Source: PVC group bacterium | GTDB lineage: Bacteria > Verrucomicrobiota > Kiritimatiellia > SS1-B-03-39 > UBA6053 | DNA: 23,069 nt | Direction: 5' to 3' | Assembly (NCBI GenBank): GCA_003565815.1 | Contig: PXAS01000119.1 | Location: forward strand, 1-23,069 | Part shown: piece after piece, positions 15,379 to 23,069 of the stretch | Numbering within the stretch: position 1 is the first letter of the stretch | Layout: each line of letters begins with the position of its first letter | Made by a program: the position numbers and the translations under genes | The notes under the pieces: generated by a model | Seen by the model: the letters and a program-made list of their open reading frames with translations, nothing else | Database searches by the model: none | Told to the model about the DNA's origin: nothing

Positions 15379-16355
15379 GACCTTTTCACCCATTTTTTGG
15401 GTTCCGGCGTGCCCAGCAGGTCGGCCGGATGGCCACAGGCTTCCAAGACCTGCCGGGTGGTGCGGAAATGGGTTTTGGCCACTTTGCGGAGCACCTCGGG
15501 TCCTTGGGCATTGACGAGCGTCTCCGCCGGTCCGCGAACGTGGGTGGCACCCTTGGGCAAAGTCGCGGAGACCTCCTCGCCCAGTTCCCGCAGTCCGGTG
15601 ACAAAATCGGCCCGGGCCAAAATCGAGGCCGCCGCGACCGCGGGATCGGATTCCGCCCGATGGCGTTGAATGAGTTCGATGGCTTTCCCGCGGGTTTTCA
15701 GCGCCCGTTGGATTTGGTGCTCCGGACCAAACTGGTCCGCCACCGCCCGTTTCACCTGCGGATGGCGGGTAAGCAGGTTTTCAAGCACCGTGGCGTGTCC
15801 CCAGGCGAGCACGCGGTTGACGGAGCCCATGCGTTTCACCAGATCGTTGTAGGTTTCCGGCCCAAGACGAAGCACTTCCACGTGTCCCGGGGCTTTTTCG
15901 CGCAGCGTCGCGGCCACTTGGATCATTTTCTCGTCGGAAGAAATTTGTTTGCTGTCCCGCACCCCCAATTTTTGCAGCAGCGGCAGCAGTCCGGGGGTCA
16001 GATAATATCCGGCAATGACCAGCGGGCCGAAAAAATCGCCCTTCCCGCTCTCGTCAATGCCGATTCGGGGCACGGACTGCTCGGATGCTGAGTCGTCGGA
16101 GGCACCCGGGGCATCGCCCGCGGGTGACAACAAACGTTGCAGGATTTCAGGTTCCAAGGCAAATTCAACCCATTCCCGGGTTCTTTTGCCCTGCACGACC
16201 AACTTGCCGCTCAGATAGAGCACAATGTTGAGACCCTCTTTTTTTCCGGCAATGCGGGCATGGGCCACGGTGGCCGGGGTGAAGCCGTTATCACGGAGGT
16301 GAGCGGCCAGGCGCTTTTGTTCTTCGGGATTCAAGGAGAGAGACAGGGTATTCAT
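15375..16355 (-). CDS. rnhC: Ribonuclease HIII
   Basis: This is a 326-aa nuclease removing RNA from RNA/DNA hybrids. The N-terminal TBP-like substrate-binding domain of RNase HIII (about 1-75) includes LNIVLYLSGKLVVQGKR. The RNase HII/HIII core follows: the catalytic signature GIDESGKGDFFGPLV (99-113) with DE(S) and D107, GVRDSKQISSDEK, YNDLVKRMGSVNRVLAWGHA, and SDPAVAAASILARADF. The DESGKGD signature and the extra N-domain favour HIII over HII. ATG 16355 is chosen because the frame continuing upstream only runs antisense to the next gene. It converges with the DJ-1 gene, stops overlapping by 4 nt. RNase HIII is best known from Firmicutes but also occurs in chlamydiae and relatives, which supports PVC affiliation. 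Confidence 0.93.
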   Translation of the reverse strand: MNTLSLSLNPEEQKRLAAHLRDNGFTPATVAHARIAGKKEGLNIVLYLSGKLVVQGKRTREWVEFALEPEILQRLLSPAGDAPGASDDSASEQSVPRIGIDESGKGDFFGPLVIAGYYLTPGLLPLLQKLGVRDSKQISSDEKMIQVAATLREKAPGHVEVLRLGPETYNDLVKRMGSVNRVLAWGHATVLENLLTRHPQVKRAVADQFGPEHQIQRALKTRGKAIELIQRHRAESDPAVAAASILARADFVTGLRELGEEVSATLPKGATHVRGPAETLVNAQGPEVLRKVAKTHFRTTRQVLEACGHPADLLGTPEPKKWVKRS

Positions 16356-16423
16356 AGAGGGCCTATGTGTCGAAAACCCTCCTGAAGGCAAAACATTTTT
16401 TTCAAAATTCACAGTAACTTCCC

Positions 16424-16453
16424 TTGACATTTGTGTGTGAGTGAAGCTATGAT
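16424..16453 (+). promoter_or_regulatory. Sigma70-type promoter of the exopolysaccharide locus
   Basis: A perfect -35 TTGACA (16424-16429) is separated by 18 bp from TATGAT (16448-16453), giving a leader of roughly 45 nt before ATG 16506. It lies in the 150-nt gap between rnhC and the plus-strand locus, and its upstream flank is AT-rich, which may act as an UP element. Confidence 0.6.
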
Positions 16454-16505
16454 GTGAAAAGATTGTTGAACTAATCCCTAGATACATGCAAATGGAGATC
16501 ACGTT

Positions 16506-17171
16506 ATGAAGACCCAAGCCAAACATTTCATCCTTGCGATTGCAGGTCTTTGCCTGATGATCGGCACACAGTCCCATGCTCAGGATGACCATGCGGAAAC
16601 CACTCTCACCCAGGGAGAAGCCGCATTGCTGATCGCACAGCGTTTGACCTACAATATCGAAGCAAGCCACCCGCTTGCCGAGCATCAAGCGATCAAGGTT
16701 CTCACGGAAAACCGCATTACGCCCTTTGGCGGATGGGATGCGGATGCCCCGATGATGGAGCATGATCTTGCCCGCATTTTGGTTCTGGCACTGGGTGCCA
16801 TTGGCGAAATTCCCGAAGAAGAACGCGAAAATCCCGAGACCACGGCCTATCGCGATTATCTTGTCAGGGATCACAACGTGGATCTCAGCAGCCTCAGTGC
16901 CGCATTGAATACGATCCGTGGTGATCGCGAACGCGGCGGCAGTGGCTTGGCCGAAAGCGATGCCTCCTCCGATCCCTTGCGCAGTCGTGGCCAAGGCGGT
17001 GAAGTTGGCGGAACCGCCGGTGGCGCGCCCTTCGGTGCGTTCATTCCCACCAGCGAAGCCGTGGTGACCGCGGCCCTGGATGCCGTCGTCCCCCCCCCCG
17101 GCGCCGGGCGTCGTCTCTCTCCCGCTCCCCCGGAAACGGTTTCCGACACCACCCCCAGCGAACCCAGCTGA
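16506..17171 (+). CDS. Secreted protein of unknown function at the head of the exopolysaccharide locus
   Basis: I do not recognise a named family. The 221-aa protein starts at ATG 16506 behind GGAG with an 8-nt spacer. A clear signal peptide (about 25 residues, ending TQSHA) suggests export. Residues 30-130 form a helical domain: TLTQGEAALLIAQRLTYNIE, a central HQAIKVLTENRITPFGGWDA (an 'aliphatic-NGI-P-GW' turn) and then HDLARILVLALGAIGEIPEE. This pattern looks like a repeated surface-layer-like helical module, but no SLH signature is certain. From about 145 the protein becomes Gly/Ser/Pro-rich and ends in a disordered VPPPGAGRR / PAPPETVSDTTPSEPS tail. It is followed, 74 nt later, by an outer-membrane protein and the wzc-wza genes, so a role in polymer export or cell-surface anchoring is inferred only from position. 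Confidence 0.75.
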   Translation: MKTQAKHFILAIAGLCLMIGTQSHAQDDHAETTLTQGEAALLIAQRLTYNIEASHPLAEHQAIKVLTENRITPFGGWDADAPMMEHDLARILVLALGAIGEIPEEERENPETTAYRDYLVRDHNVDLSSLSAALNTIRGDRERGGSGLAESDASSDPLRSRGQGGEVGGTAGGAPFGAFIPTSEAVVTAALDAVVPPPGAGRRLSPAPPETVSDTTPSEPS

Positions 17172-17245
17172 GGGATTGTTGTCCACGAAACGCACTGATT
17201 TATCTCAAAACTGATTCCTGAATTGGAAAGGACCCATACCGCCTC

Positions 17246-18442
17246 ATGAAAACGAAGATCGCTCAACTCACCCTCCTTACAATCGCATGTGGATCATTGG
17301 CGCTGGCCCAGCCCAACCGACTTCCCGTGGAAATTACCAACACACTGCGTCTTGAATATGATGACAACGTGTTCACGAGCGGGAAAGGGTCCGAAACCGG
17401 AAAACAAGACAGTTTCAAGATCCAAAATCAAATCGAATTCCTATTGGATCGTGAGCAAAACGCCACGTATTGGGGTTTGCGATATGCGCCTTCCTTCATT
17501 TGGTATGATGATCGTCCCGGCGACAGTACCGATATCAATCATCAGCTTGACTTCACGCTCAGCCATCAATTTTCCCCCTTGAGCCGACTGCAGGTCCGTA
17601 ATACCTTGCGGGCGGCCGAAGAACCGGAATTGGTGGAAGAGGATGTGACCGTCCGCCGTCGCAATGACTTCCTGTACAACTCTCTCAACTTGTCTTATGA
17701 TACCCAGGTCGTTCCCGAAAAAACGACGGTGCGCGTGGATGGGCGATACGCCGTGATGCGTTACGACGACAGTGCGGTTGCGGACATTGCGGATTACGAC
17801 CAATTTGTCGCCGGGTTGAATGTGATTCAGCAACTTGCGCCCAATACGAGCGGCGGCATTGAGTTCCGATATCAGGAATTGAGCTATGAAAACGATCTTC
17901 GCGACTTGGAAGCCATCCAGGTGGGCGCCACGCTCAGCAAGATCTTTTCGCCCACCTTGCAGGGTGATTTGCGTTTTGGTTATGAATATCGCGACGCGGA
18001 CAATGCCGCCGAGCAAACTTCCGACAGTCCCTATGTGGATGGTAGCGTCGTGTTTCTGCCCGCGGTGAATACCCGTCTGACCGTGGGCGCGGGCTTCTCC
18101 AAAGACCAGTCCCCCCTGAACCGCTTCGCGCAACAGGAACGGACCCGTGTTTACACCACGCTGGCGCAAACGCTTTCCCCGGCCACGACACTGTATGTCT
18201 CGGGCTCTTTTTCCCAAGGCTCTTTCGATCGTGACGATGCCACCAGTGCGTTCGATCCCGATCTTCACACCGATGGGGATGAAAACGTGGTCCGCTTCAG
18301 CACGCGTTTGACGCATCGTTTGAATGTCAAGAACTCCATCGAGGCCGCTTACCAATACACCGAGCTGGATTCCGATGTGAGACCGGATGACGATTTTGAA
18401 CGGAATCGTGTCTCCATTGCCTGGAAATACAGTTTTCAGTAA
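17246..18442 (+). CDS. Outer-membrane beta-barrel protein of the exopolysaccharide locus
   Basis: This is a 398-aa predicted outer-membrane barrel. A signal peptide (about 21 residues, ending SLALA) is followed by many alternating amphipathic strands: ITNTLRLEYDDNVF, YWGLRYAPSFIWYDD, HQLDFTLSHQFSP, TTVRVDGRYAVMRYDDS, LQGDLRFGYEYRD, TRLTVGAGFSK, TTLYVSGSFSQGSF and NSIEAAYQYTELDSD. The C-terminus is NRVSIAWKYSFQ, with aromatic residues near the end as in porin-like barrels. This architecture resembles the barrel proteins found in exopolysaccharide and EpsL-type loci, where they are proposed to help polymer release. That family link is inferred. ATG 17246 follows GGAAAGGA at 17225-17232. The spacing between the secreted protein and wzc supports co-function. 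Confidence 0.82.
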   Translation: MKTKIAQLTLLTIACGSLALAQPNRLPVEITNTLRLEYDDNVFTSGKGSETGKQDSFKIQNQIEFLLDREQNATYWGLRYAPSFIWYDDRPGDSTDINHQLDFTLSHQFSPLSRLQVRNTLRAAEEPELVEEDVTVRRRNDFLYNSLNLSYDTQVVPEKTTVRVDGRYAVMRYDDSAVADIADYDQFVAGLNVIQQLAPNTSGGIEFRYQELSYENDLRDLEAIQVGATLSKIFSPTLQGDLRFGYEYRDADNAAEQTSDSPYVDGSVVFLPAVNTRLTVGAGFSKDQSPLNRFAQQERTRVYTTLAQTLSPATTLYVSGSFSQGSFDRDDATSAFDPDLHTDGDENVVRFSTRLTHRLNVKNSIEAAYQYTELDSDVRPDDDFERNRVSIAWKYSFQ

Positions 18443-18459
18443 GCTTGACATTCCACCTT

Positions 18460-18527
18460 CGCGCCTTCATGTTACGGCGCGTTCTTACTGGCGTACCGGT
18501 GGTTCACGGGTACGCCATTTTCTTTCA
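18460..18527 (+). terminator. Two consecutive hairpins between the barrel gene and wzc-like gene
   Basis: CGCGCC (18460-18465) pairs with GGCGCG (18476-18481). GGCGTACC (18490-18497) pairs with GGTACGCC (18509-18516), followed by ATTTTCTTTC. The second hairpin with its T-rich tail is terminator-like, giving either an end for the barrel transcript or partial attenuation before the co-polymerase. No other candidate regulatory site is clear in this 119-nt gap. Confidence 0.42.
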
Positions 18528-18561
18528 CAGGCATATGCACTGAGGACACACTTGAGGACCT

Positions 18562-20697
18562 ATGGATCAAAATAACAATCAAACGGATTCCACCAACTTA
18601 CATTTCCTGGATTATTGGCGGGTTGTCCGCTCCCGGAAGGAGATCATCCTTGCGGTGATCGTCCTCGTCGTGCTTGTCGGTGGTTTTGTCACCACGTTGA
18701 TGCCGGAACGATATATGGCCACCACCCGAATCCGGGTCCAACAGGATTCTCCCACCGTGCAATCTTTTATGGGAAATCAAGCCATGGGGCAGCAATACAA
18801 TCCCTATTTCCTGTTGACGGAACTGGAAATTCTGCAATCGGATTTAATTCTCGGCGACGTCGTGGACGTGGCCAATCTCACGCGAATCTGGGGGCAAAAA
18901 TATACCCAGGACAATGTGGATCTTCCCCGGGAAACCGTCATCGAAATGTTGAAACGCCGGGTTCGCGTCCAACAACAACGCAATACCAGCAACATCGATA
19001 TCACCGTGGTGGCGGATGATCCCAATGAAGCCGCGTTTTTGGCCAACCAAATCGCCGAATCCTACCGCCAGCATCGCATCACCTCCAAGGTCAGGGACGT
19101 TCGCCGCGGAATCGCCGCCTTGGAAGAAGCGCTGGCGGAAAAAGGCCGGGAGGTGGAGGAAGCCGAGGACGAATTGGAACGGGTTCGCGATGAACTCGGG
19201 TTGACCGCCATCGGCATGATGGGCACGAGAATTACCGCGGAAACGGAACGGGTTCGCCAACTCCAAGCCGATTTGATGGCCTTTCGGGTGGATATGTTGA
19301 CTCGCGAGGCGCGTCTGAACGAGTTGGAGCACTTGGAGGGAGAGGGCTTGGTCAACGCCCTGCTCATGAGCGTGCCGGATCGAAGCCTGGAAGTTTTGCG
19401 TGGTCAAGTGATTGACGCTGAGATCCAATTGCGCATGTTGTTGGAAAATCTGGGCCCCAATCATCCCGATGTACGTCGGGTTCGGGCGGGGCTGGAGGAG
19501 ACCCGGGATCGCATGGAGGCTGCGATTAATGGCATTAAAGCCGGTTTGCGGAGCGATTATGTGGTCTCGCGCAGCAAGGTGGAAGCCTTGCAGACGGAGT
19601 TGGGCCTTGTGGAACAGGCCGAGCGCGACGCCCAGTCCATGAAAGTGCTCCCATTTGAACGCGCGGAACGGCGTTTGCGGGAAAAACGCGCCATTCACGG
19701 GGCGTTGAATGCCCGGGTGGCCCAGGAAGGGGTGGACATCAGCCTGCCGCGGAATCCCGTGGAGGTTTTTGAGCCCGCGAAGCCGCCCGAAAGACCTTTC
19801 AGCCCCCGCTGGGTATTGAACATGGCCTTGTCCGTGTTTGTGGGCAGCGTGTTTGGCGTGGGCTTGGCCTTCTTCATTGAATACCTCGACACCTCCGTGA
19901 AGACGGTGGATGACGTGGAACGCCATTTGAATTCCCCGGTGATCGGCGTGATCCCCCAAAAGGTGAAGCCGCTGAACCAGGAAGGGCCCGAAAGCCCCCA
20001 CGCGGAGTCTTATCGCGTGTTGCGGACCAATTTGCAGTTTGCCAACAAAGGACACACCGGAGGCGCCTTTGCCGTTTGCTCGGGAGGGGTCGGAGAAGGG
20101 AAATCGACGACACTCTTCAACCTGGCTTACGTGTGTGCGTCCATGGGCGACCGGGTCCTGGTGGTGGATTCGGACATGCGGCGACCGGTTCAGCACACGA
20201 TCCTGGGAATCTCCAACAGTACGGGATTGACCAACGTGTTGTTGCGCGACATGCCTGTTGAGGATGCCATCAAGACCACGAACTTGCCGAACCTGCATTT
20301 TCTGCCCAGCGGCAGACTGCCCCGCACTTCGGTTGGATTGCTGGATACACAGCGCATTCGCGACCTCATCAAGAATCTGAAGGCACGATATGATTATGTG
20401 TTCTTTGATTCGCCGCCCATCATGGGGGTCAGTGATTCCTCCATTTTGGCCAGCGAAGTGGACGGCGTGCTTTTGGTGGTGCAATATCGGAAGTATCCCC
20501 GGCAGATGTCCTCCAGAGCCAAACGCCTCATCGAAAATGTGGGCGGCAACCTGGTCGGCGTTGTGTTGAACAACATCAACATTCTTCGGGATGATTCCTA
20601 CTATTACTACAGCTCGTATTATTCCCATTATGCCGGGACCGCCGACGAAGACATTTCCGCCGATGAACAAAGTGGACCCGCTCAAGAACGTTTCTAA
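18562..20697 (+). CDS. Polysaccharide co-polymerase / bacterial tyrosine autokinase (Wzc-like)
   Basis: This is a 711-aa inner-membrane protein combining a chain-length-determining domain with a cytoplasmic BY-kinase. TM1 (about 27-46, EIILAVIVLVVLVGGFVTTL) and TM2 (about 418-440, LNMALSVFVGSVFGVGLAFF) flank a large periplasmic region. That region is largely coiled-coil (EEALAEKGREVEEAEDELER and following). PERPFSPRW before TM2 is the proline-rich signature. The kinase has Walker A GGVGEGKST (508-516), A' VVDSDMRRP (534-542), Walker B VFFDSPP (613-619) and a C-terminal tyrosine cluster YYYYSSYYSHY (680-690), the autophosphorylation site. GAGGA precedes ATG 18562. It sets polymer length and works with the downstream Wza-like and polymerase genes. 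It is fused in one chain, as in proteobacterial Wzc, unlike split Firmicute versions. Confidence 0.94.
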   Translation: MDQNNNQTDSTNLHFLDYWRVVRSRKEIILAVIVLVVLVGGFVTTLMPERYMATTRIRVQQDSPTVQSFMGNQAMGQQYNPYFLLTELEILQSDLILGDVVDVANLTRIWGQKYTQDNVDLPRETVIEMLKRRVRVQQQRNTSNIDITVVADDPNEAAFLANQIAESYRQHRITSKVRDVRRGIAALEEALAEKGREVEEAEDELERVRDELGLTAIGMMGTRITAETERVRQLQADLMAFRVDMLTREARLNELEHLEGEGLVNALLMSVPDRSLEVLRGQVIDAEIQLRMLLENLGPNHPDVRRVRAGLEETRDRMEAAINGIKAGLRSDYVVSRSKVEALQTELGLVEQAERDAQSMKVLPFERAERRLREKRAIHGALNARVAQEGVDISLPRNPVEVFEPAKPPERPFSPRWVLNMALSVFVGSVFGVGLAFFIEYLDTSVKTVDDVERHLNSPVIGVIPQKVKPLNQEGPESPHAESYRVLRTNLQFANKGHTGGAFAVCSGGVGEGKSTTLFNLAYVCASMGDRVLVVDSDMRRPVQHTILGISNSTGLTNVLLRDMPVEDAIKTTNLPNLHFLPSGRLPRTSVGLLDTQRIRDLIKNLKARYDYVFFDSPPIMGVSDSSILASEVDGVLLVVQYRKYPRQMSSRAKRLIENVGGNLVGVVLNNINILRDDSYYYYSSYYSHYAGTADEDISADEQSGPAQERF

Positions 20698-21512
20698 TGA
20701 AAAAGCATTTCCCATCGATCTTTCTGTTTTTCTTTGCCCTGCAGTTGTTGCTCACCGGTTGTCAGGCCCTTCAGGAGGGGCGCCGGAATGAGTTGGAATA
20801 CGATGCGTTGATGGTATCCGAACAGCCGGAAGCCGCCGTTGCCGATGCCGAACTCGGCGACGAGACCGCCGACGAGGCCCCCCGACGGGGATTCTTCTCC
20901 AGGGTTTTCGGGCAAAGCGATGAACCCGCCGCCCTTCCTCCTTCCGCCCCCGACGTGGCGGGCGGGATCGGCACGGAGCCGCCGCCTCCGCTCGCGCAAC
21001 CGCTTGCGGCCGCGGAAGCGGATGCCATGGCCCCTCATCGCCTCATTGCCGGGGAGCCCATCATTGTCATCTTGTCCGGGACGACCACGGATGACCGCGT
21101 GGAGGCGAATATTGACGAGCGGGGGTTCATCAAGCTCAGATACATTGGCAGCGTGCGCGCCGCCGGGCGGACCCCGACGGAATTGGCCCGGGAAATTGAA
21201 GCCGAGTACACCGACCGGCAGCAAATCTACCGTGAGATTTACGTGACCGTGCAAGTGCCCAATCGCTTTTATTTCATTGGCGGAGAGATTCGCCAGCCGG
21301 GACGCTACCCCTTGGTGGGCCGGGTGACCTTGAGCCAGGCCATTGTTGCCGCCGGCAATTTCACCGAATGGGCCCGCAACGATGGTCGTTTGACGCTCCT
21401 GCGGGACAACGAGCGGACCACGATTCATTTCCGGGACATCACCAATGATCCCAATTTGGATGTGGAATTGCGCTCGGGGGATGTGATCACCGTGGACCGA
21501 AGAGGTTTTTAA
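20697..21512 (+). CDS. Polysaccharide export lipoprotein (Wza/Poly_export family)
   Basis: This is a 271-aa predicted outer-membrane lipoprotein. A signal peptide ends in the lipobox LLTGC with the acylated Cys at residue 22. An unusually long acidic/proline-rich linker (about 25-110) precedes the Poly_export domain (about 112-186, HRLIAGEPIIVILSGTTTDD), with DERGFIKLRYIGSVRAAGRT. One SLBB-like domain (about 187-265, RFYFIGGEIRQPGRYPLVGR, TLSQAIVAAGNFTEWA) follows. It is much shorter than E. coli Wza (379 aa), having a single SLBB-like repeat and no obvious C-terminal transmembrane helix. That suggests it needs another outer-membrane partner, for which the barrel protein encoded just upstream is a candidate. 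Its ATG overlaps the wzc stop by one base (TAATG), so translation is coupled. Confidence 0.9.
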   Translation: MKKHFPSIFLFFFALQLLLTGCQALQEGRRNELEYDALMVSEQPEAAVADAELGDETADEAPRRGFFSRVFGQSDEPAALPPSAPDVAGGIGTEPPPPLAQPLAAAEADAMAPHRLIAGEPIIVILSGTTTDDRVEANIDERGFIKLRYIGSVRAAGRTPTELAREIEAEYTDRQQIYREIYVTVQVPNRFYFIGGEIRQPGRYPLVGRVTLSQAIVAAGNFTEWARNDGRLTLLRDNERTTIHFRDITNDPNLDVELRSGDVITVDRRGF

Positions 21513-21522
21513 CGGCGGCGTT

Positions 21523-23069
21523 ATGGGGGGCAATCGATCCAGTCGGCGTAGACGAAGTGCGGATGTGATTTCCCCCACATCGGGTTCGCCCGTGTTTGAT
21601 ACGTTCGCGGTTCTGTTGTTGTCCCTGTCGGCCATCGGCATGGCGTTTCTTTTCGGGGGCACGGTTTTCTGGGCTTCCGGGATTCCGTTCGTGCTGGGGC
21701 TGTTGGTGGTCTTTTCCTGTCAAATCGTGGCCTTGAAATCGGGAATGCCTTTGATGCTTTCCCCGCCTCCCGGCACCTTGGCATGGTTTCTGTTGTTGTG
21801 CTATGCGCTGGTCCGTGCCATTTTCGCGCCCGTCATTCCGTATCAGGCTTGGACGGAGGTCCTGCAAATGGCGGCGGTGCTCCTGTTTTACATCACTTTC
21901 GCGGATCTGTGTAACCGTCGGAAACTGTGGAAGTGGGTGGTCCAAGTGTTTTTGATCGCCATTTCCATTCAAGCCCTGTACGCATTGTCCCTGCATTTGC
22001 AGGGGGTGAACGAAGTGCTGGGGCAGCCTCGCCCCGCGCAATATGGCAGTCGGGCCAGCGGCACCTTCATTTGTCCCAACCACTATGCCCAACTCCTGCA
22101 AATCGGCATTCTTCTGGCCGTGGGGTTGCTCCTGACCCCCAAGCTGGGCTTTGGATTGAAATTCATGGCCGGATATACGGCATTGTTGGCATTGCCGGCC
22201 ATTTTTCTGACCGGGTCCCGCGCCGGATGGCTCGGGTTGATGGCGGGGCTGGCCGTGATTGCCTTTATGAAAGCGTTGAAAAAGGGACCGCTGGTCGTGG
22301 GCATTACCACCGGCGTTTTCAGTTTGCTTTCAGCGCTGGCCTTTTTTGCCCTTTGGACTTTTTCCGCCATGTTCAAAACCCGGGTGGAACACGCGGTTCG
22401 GGGCGATGTGCGCATGACAAGGCTGTGGCCGGATACTTGGCGTATGATTCAGGAGGAAGGGCTCTGGGGCGTGGGACCGGGCTTGTTCCGACATCGCTTC
22501 GAACAGTTCCGCTTTCATTTTGATCGACCCAGCGTGATGTTGCGTCATGCGCACAACGAATATTTGCATGTGATTGCGGACTACGGATGGCTGGGCCTGG
22601 CGATCGTCGTCTTCGGATTGGTTTCGGTCACTTGGTTGCTTTGCCGGGCCATTTTCCGTCAGGAAAGTTCGTCATTGGTCATGATTCCCGTAACCATGCT
22701 GGGGGTATTCGCGGCCACGGCGGTTCATTCGGCATTTGACTTCAACGCCCATATCAATGGGAACATGACCACCTTGGTGCTGGTCATGGGCGCCCTGTAT
22801 GGTCACGGACTTCACATGGGAGTGTGGAAAGCCTCCGCGATTCCTCCGAAAGCGGGGCGGGTCATGGTCTGGGCGACCATGATGGTTGCCCCGTTGATGG
22901 CCGTGGGGTTTTTTGTTTTGGCCATGGGGAGTTGGGCGGAACTTCGTTTGGACAGGGCCCGGGACCGGGAAGATTCCGCCGCTGAAAAACGACATGCGGC
23001 CTCCATGCGGAGGTGGACGCCATTTCATTGGCGGGGATGGACGGAACAGGGTTATCATTTGCGCGCCGA
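21523..23069 (+). CDS. O-antigen ligase / exopolysaccharide polymerase (Wzy_C family), truncated by window edge
   Basis: This is a polytopic inner-membrane protein of at least 515 residues, running off the window without a stop. The N-terminus, MGGNRSSRRRRSADVISPTS, is a basic cytoplasmic tail, then ten or more hydrophobic segments follow: FAVLLLSLSAIGMAFLFGGT, IPFVLGLLVVFSC, LAWFLLLCYALVRAIFAPVI and others. Family marks are FICPNHYAQLLQIGI, the GSRAGWLGL loop, the periplasmic region with EEGLWGVGPGLFRHRF, and RHAHNEYLHVIADYGWLGL (H342, H344), which match the Wzy_C/WaaL signature. ATG 21523 lies 10 nt after the export lipoprotein stop. Either ligation to lipid A or Wzy polymerisation is possible; proximity to wzc and wza favours polymerisation. 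Because it lacks a stop inside the window it is easily missed as an open frame. Confidence 0.88.
   Translation, partial: MGGNRSSRRRRSADVISPTSGSPVFDTFAVLLLSLSAIGMAFLFGGTVFWASGIPFVLGLLVVFSCQIVALKSGMPLMLSPPPGTLAWFLLLCYALVRAIFAPVIPYQAWTEVLQMAAVLLFYITFADLCNRRKLWKWVVQVFLIAISIQALYALSLHLQGVNEVLGQPRPAQYGSRASGTFICPNHYAQLLQIGILLAVGLLLTPKLGFGLKFMAGYTALLALPAIFLTGSRAGWLGLMAGLAVIAFMKALKKGPLVVGITTGVFSLLSALAFFALWTFSAMFKTRVEHAVRGDVRMTRLWPDTWRMIQEEGLWGVGPGLFRHRFEQFRFHFDRPSVMLRHAHNEYLHVIADYGWLGLAIVVFGLVSVTWLLCRAIFRQESSSLVMIPVTMLGVFAATAVHSAFDFNAHINGNMTTLVLVMGALYGHGLHMGVWKASAIPPKAGRVMVWATMMVAPLMAVGFFVLAMGSWAELRLDRARDREDSAAEKRHAASMRRWTPFHWRGWTEQGYHLRA

Noticed and set aside
16356..17195. A 280-residue N-terminal extension of RNase HIII
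   Set aside because: It runs antisense to a convincing secreted-protein gene, has a low-complexity sequence, and family proteins start at MNTLSL.
18445..18473. TTGACA at 18445-18450 as promoter of the wzc-like gene
   Set aside because: The -10 position (CATGTT) is poor and the following hairpins would interfere.
18844..20715. 623-aa minus-strand open frame opposite the wzc-like gene
   Set aside because: No recognisable motif; the plus strand encodes an intact kinase with Walker motifs.

Overview
The window comes from a moderately GC-rich, LPS-bearing (diderm) bacterium. fabZ and lpxA (lipid A synthesis), a type II secretion secretin, and a Wza/Wzc-type exopolysaccharide locus all require an outer membrane. 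An RNase HIII (rnhC) in such a cell, together with the hairpin-rich intergenic repeats, points to the PVC group, most likely Verrucomicrobiota or a relative. This placement is inferred from gene content; there is no rRNA gene in the window.

Left region (1-6 kb) is accessory and visibly decayed. It holds the 3' end of a DNA cytosine-5 methyltransferase, a frameshifted gene with a good ribosome binding site right behind it, an FAH-family hydrolase, and an amidase interrupted by an in-frame TAA. Next come a membrane protein with a possible Mpv17/PMP22-like C-terminus, a tRNA-Ser(CGA), and a 158-bp near-palindromic element flanked by TAA repeats. After these lies an AT-rich minus-strand restriction-modification pair: a BglII/BstYI-like endonuclease split at an A7 tract, followed by an MT-A70 adenine methyltransferase. 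Three separate coding lesions fall within 5.5 kb, while the genes further right are intact.

Middle region (6-14 kb, minus strand) is a compact operon, fabZ-lpxA-gspD-gspE-gspF. lpxA-gspD and gspD-gspE overlap by 4 nt and gspE-gspF by 1 nt, so lipid A synthesis is translationally coupled to the type II secretion secretin, ATPase and platform protein. Upstream lies typA/bipA, separated by a gap of about 300 bp that holds a terminator-like hairpin.

Right region (14-23 kb). A secreted MsrB and a DJ-1/PfpI protein (plus strand) converge on rnhC (minus strand), with overlapping stop codons. After a recognisable sigma70 promoter comes a plus-strand exopolysaccharide locus: an unrecognised secreted 221-aa protein, an outer-membrane beta-barrel protein, a Wzc-like co-polymerase/tyrosine kinase with a C-terminal tyrosine cluster, a Wza-like export lipoprotein, and an O-antigen ligase/polymerase that runs off the right edge. 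Together these would span the envelope: polymerisation (Wzy-like), length control and phosphorylation (Wzc-like), outer-membrane export (Wza-like), plus two components (the 221-aa protein and the barrel) whose roles are not established.
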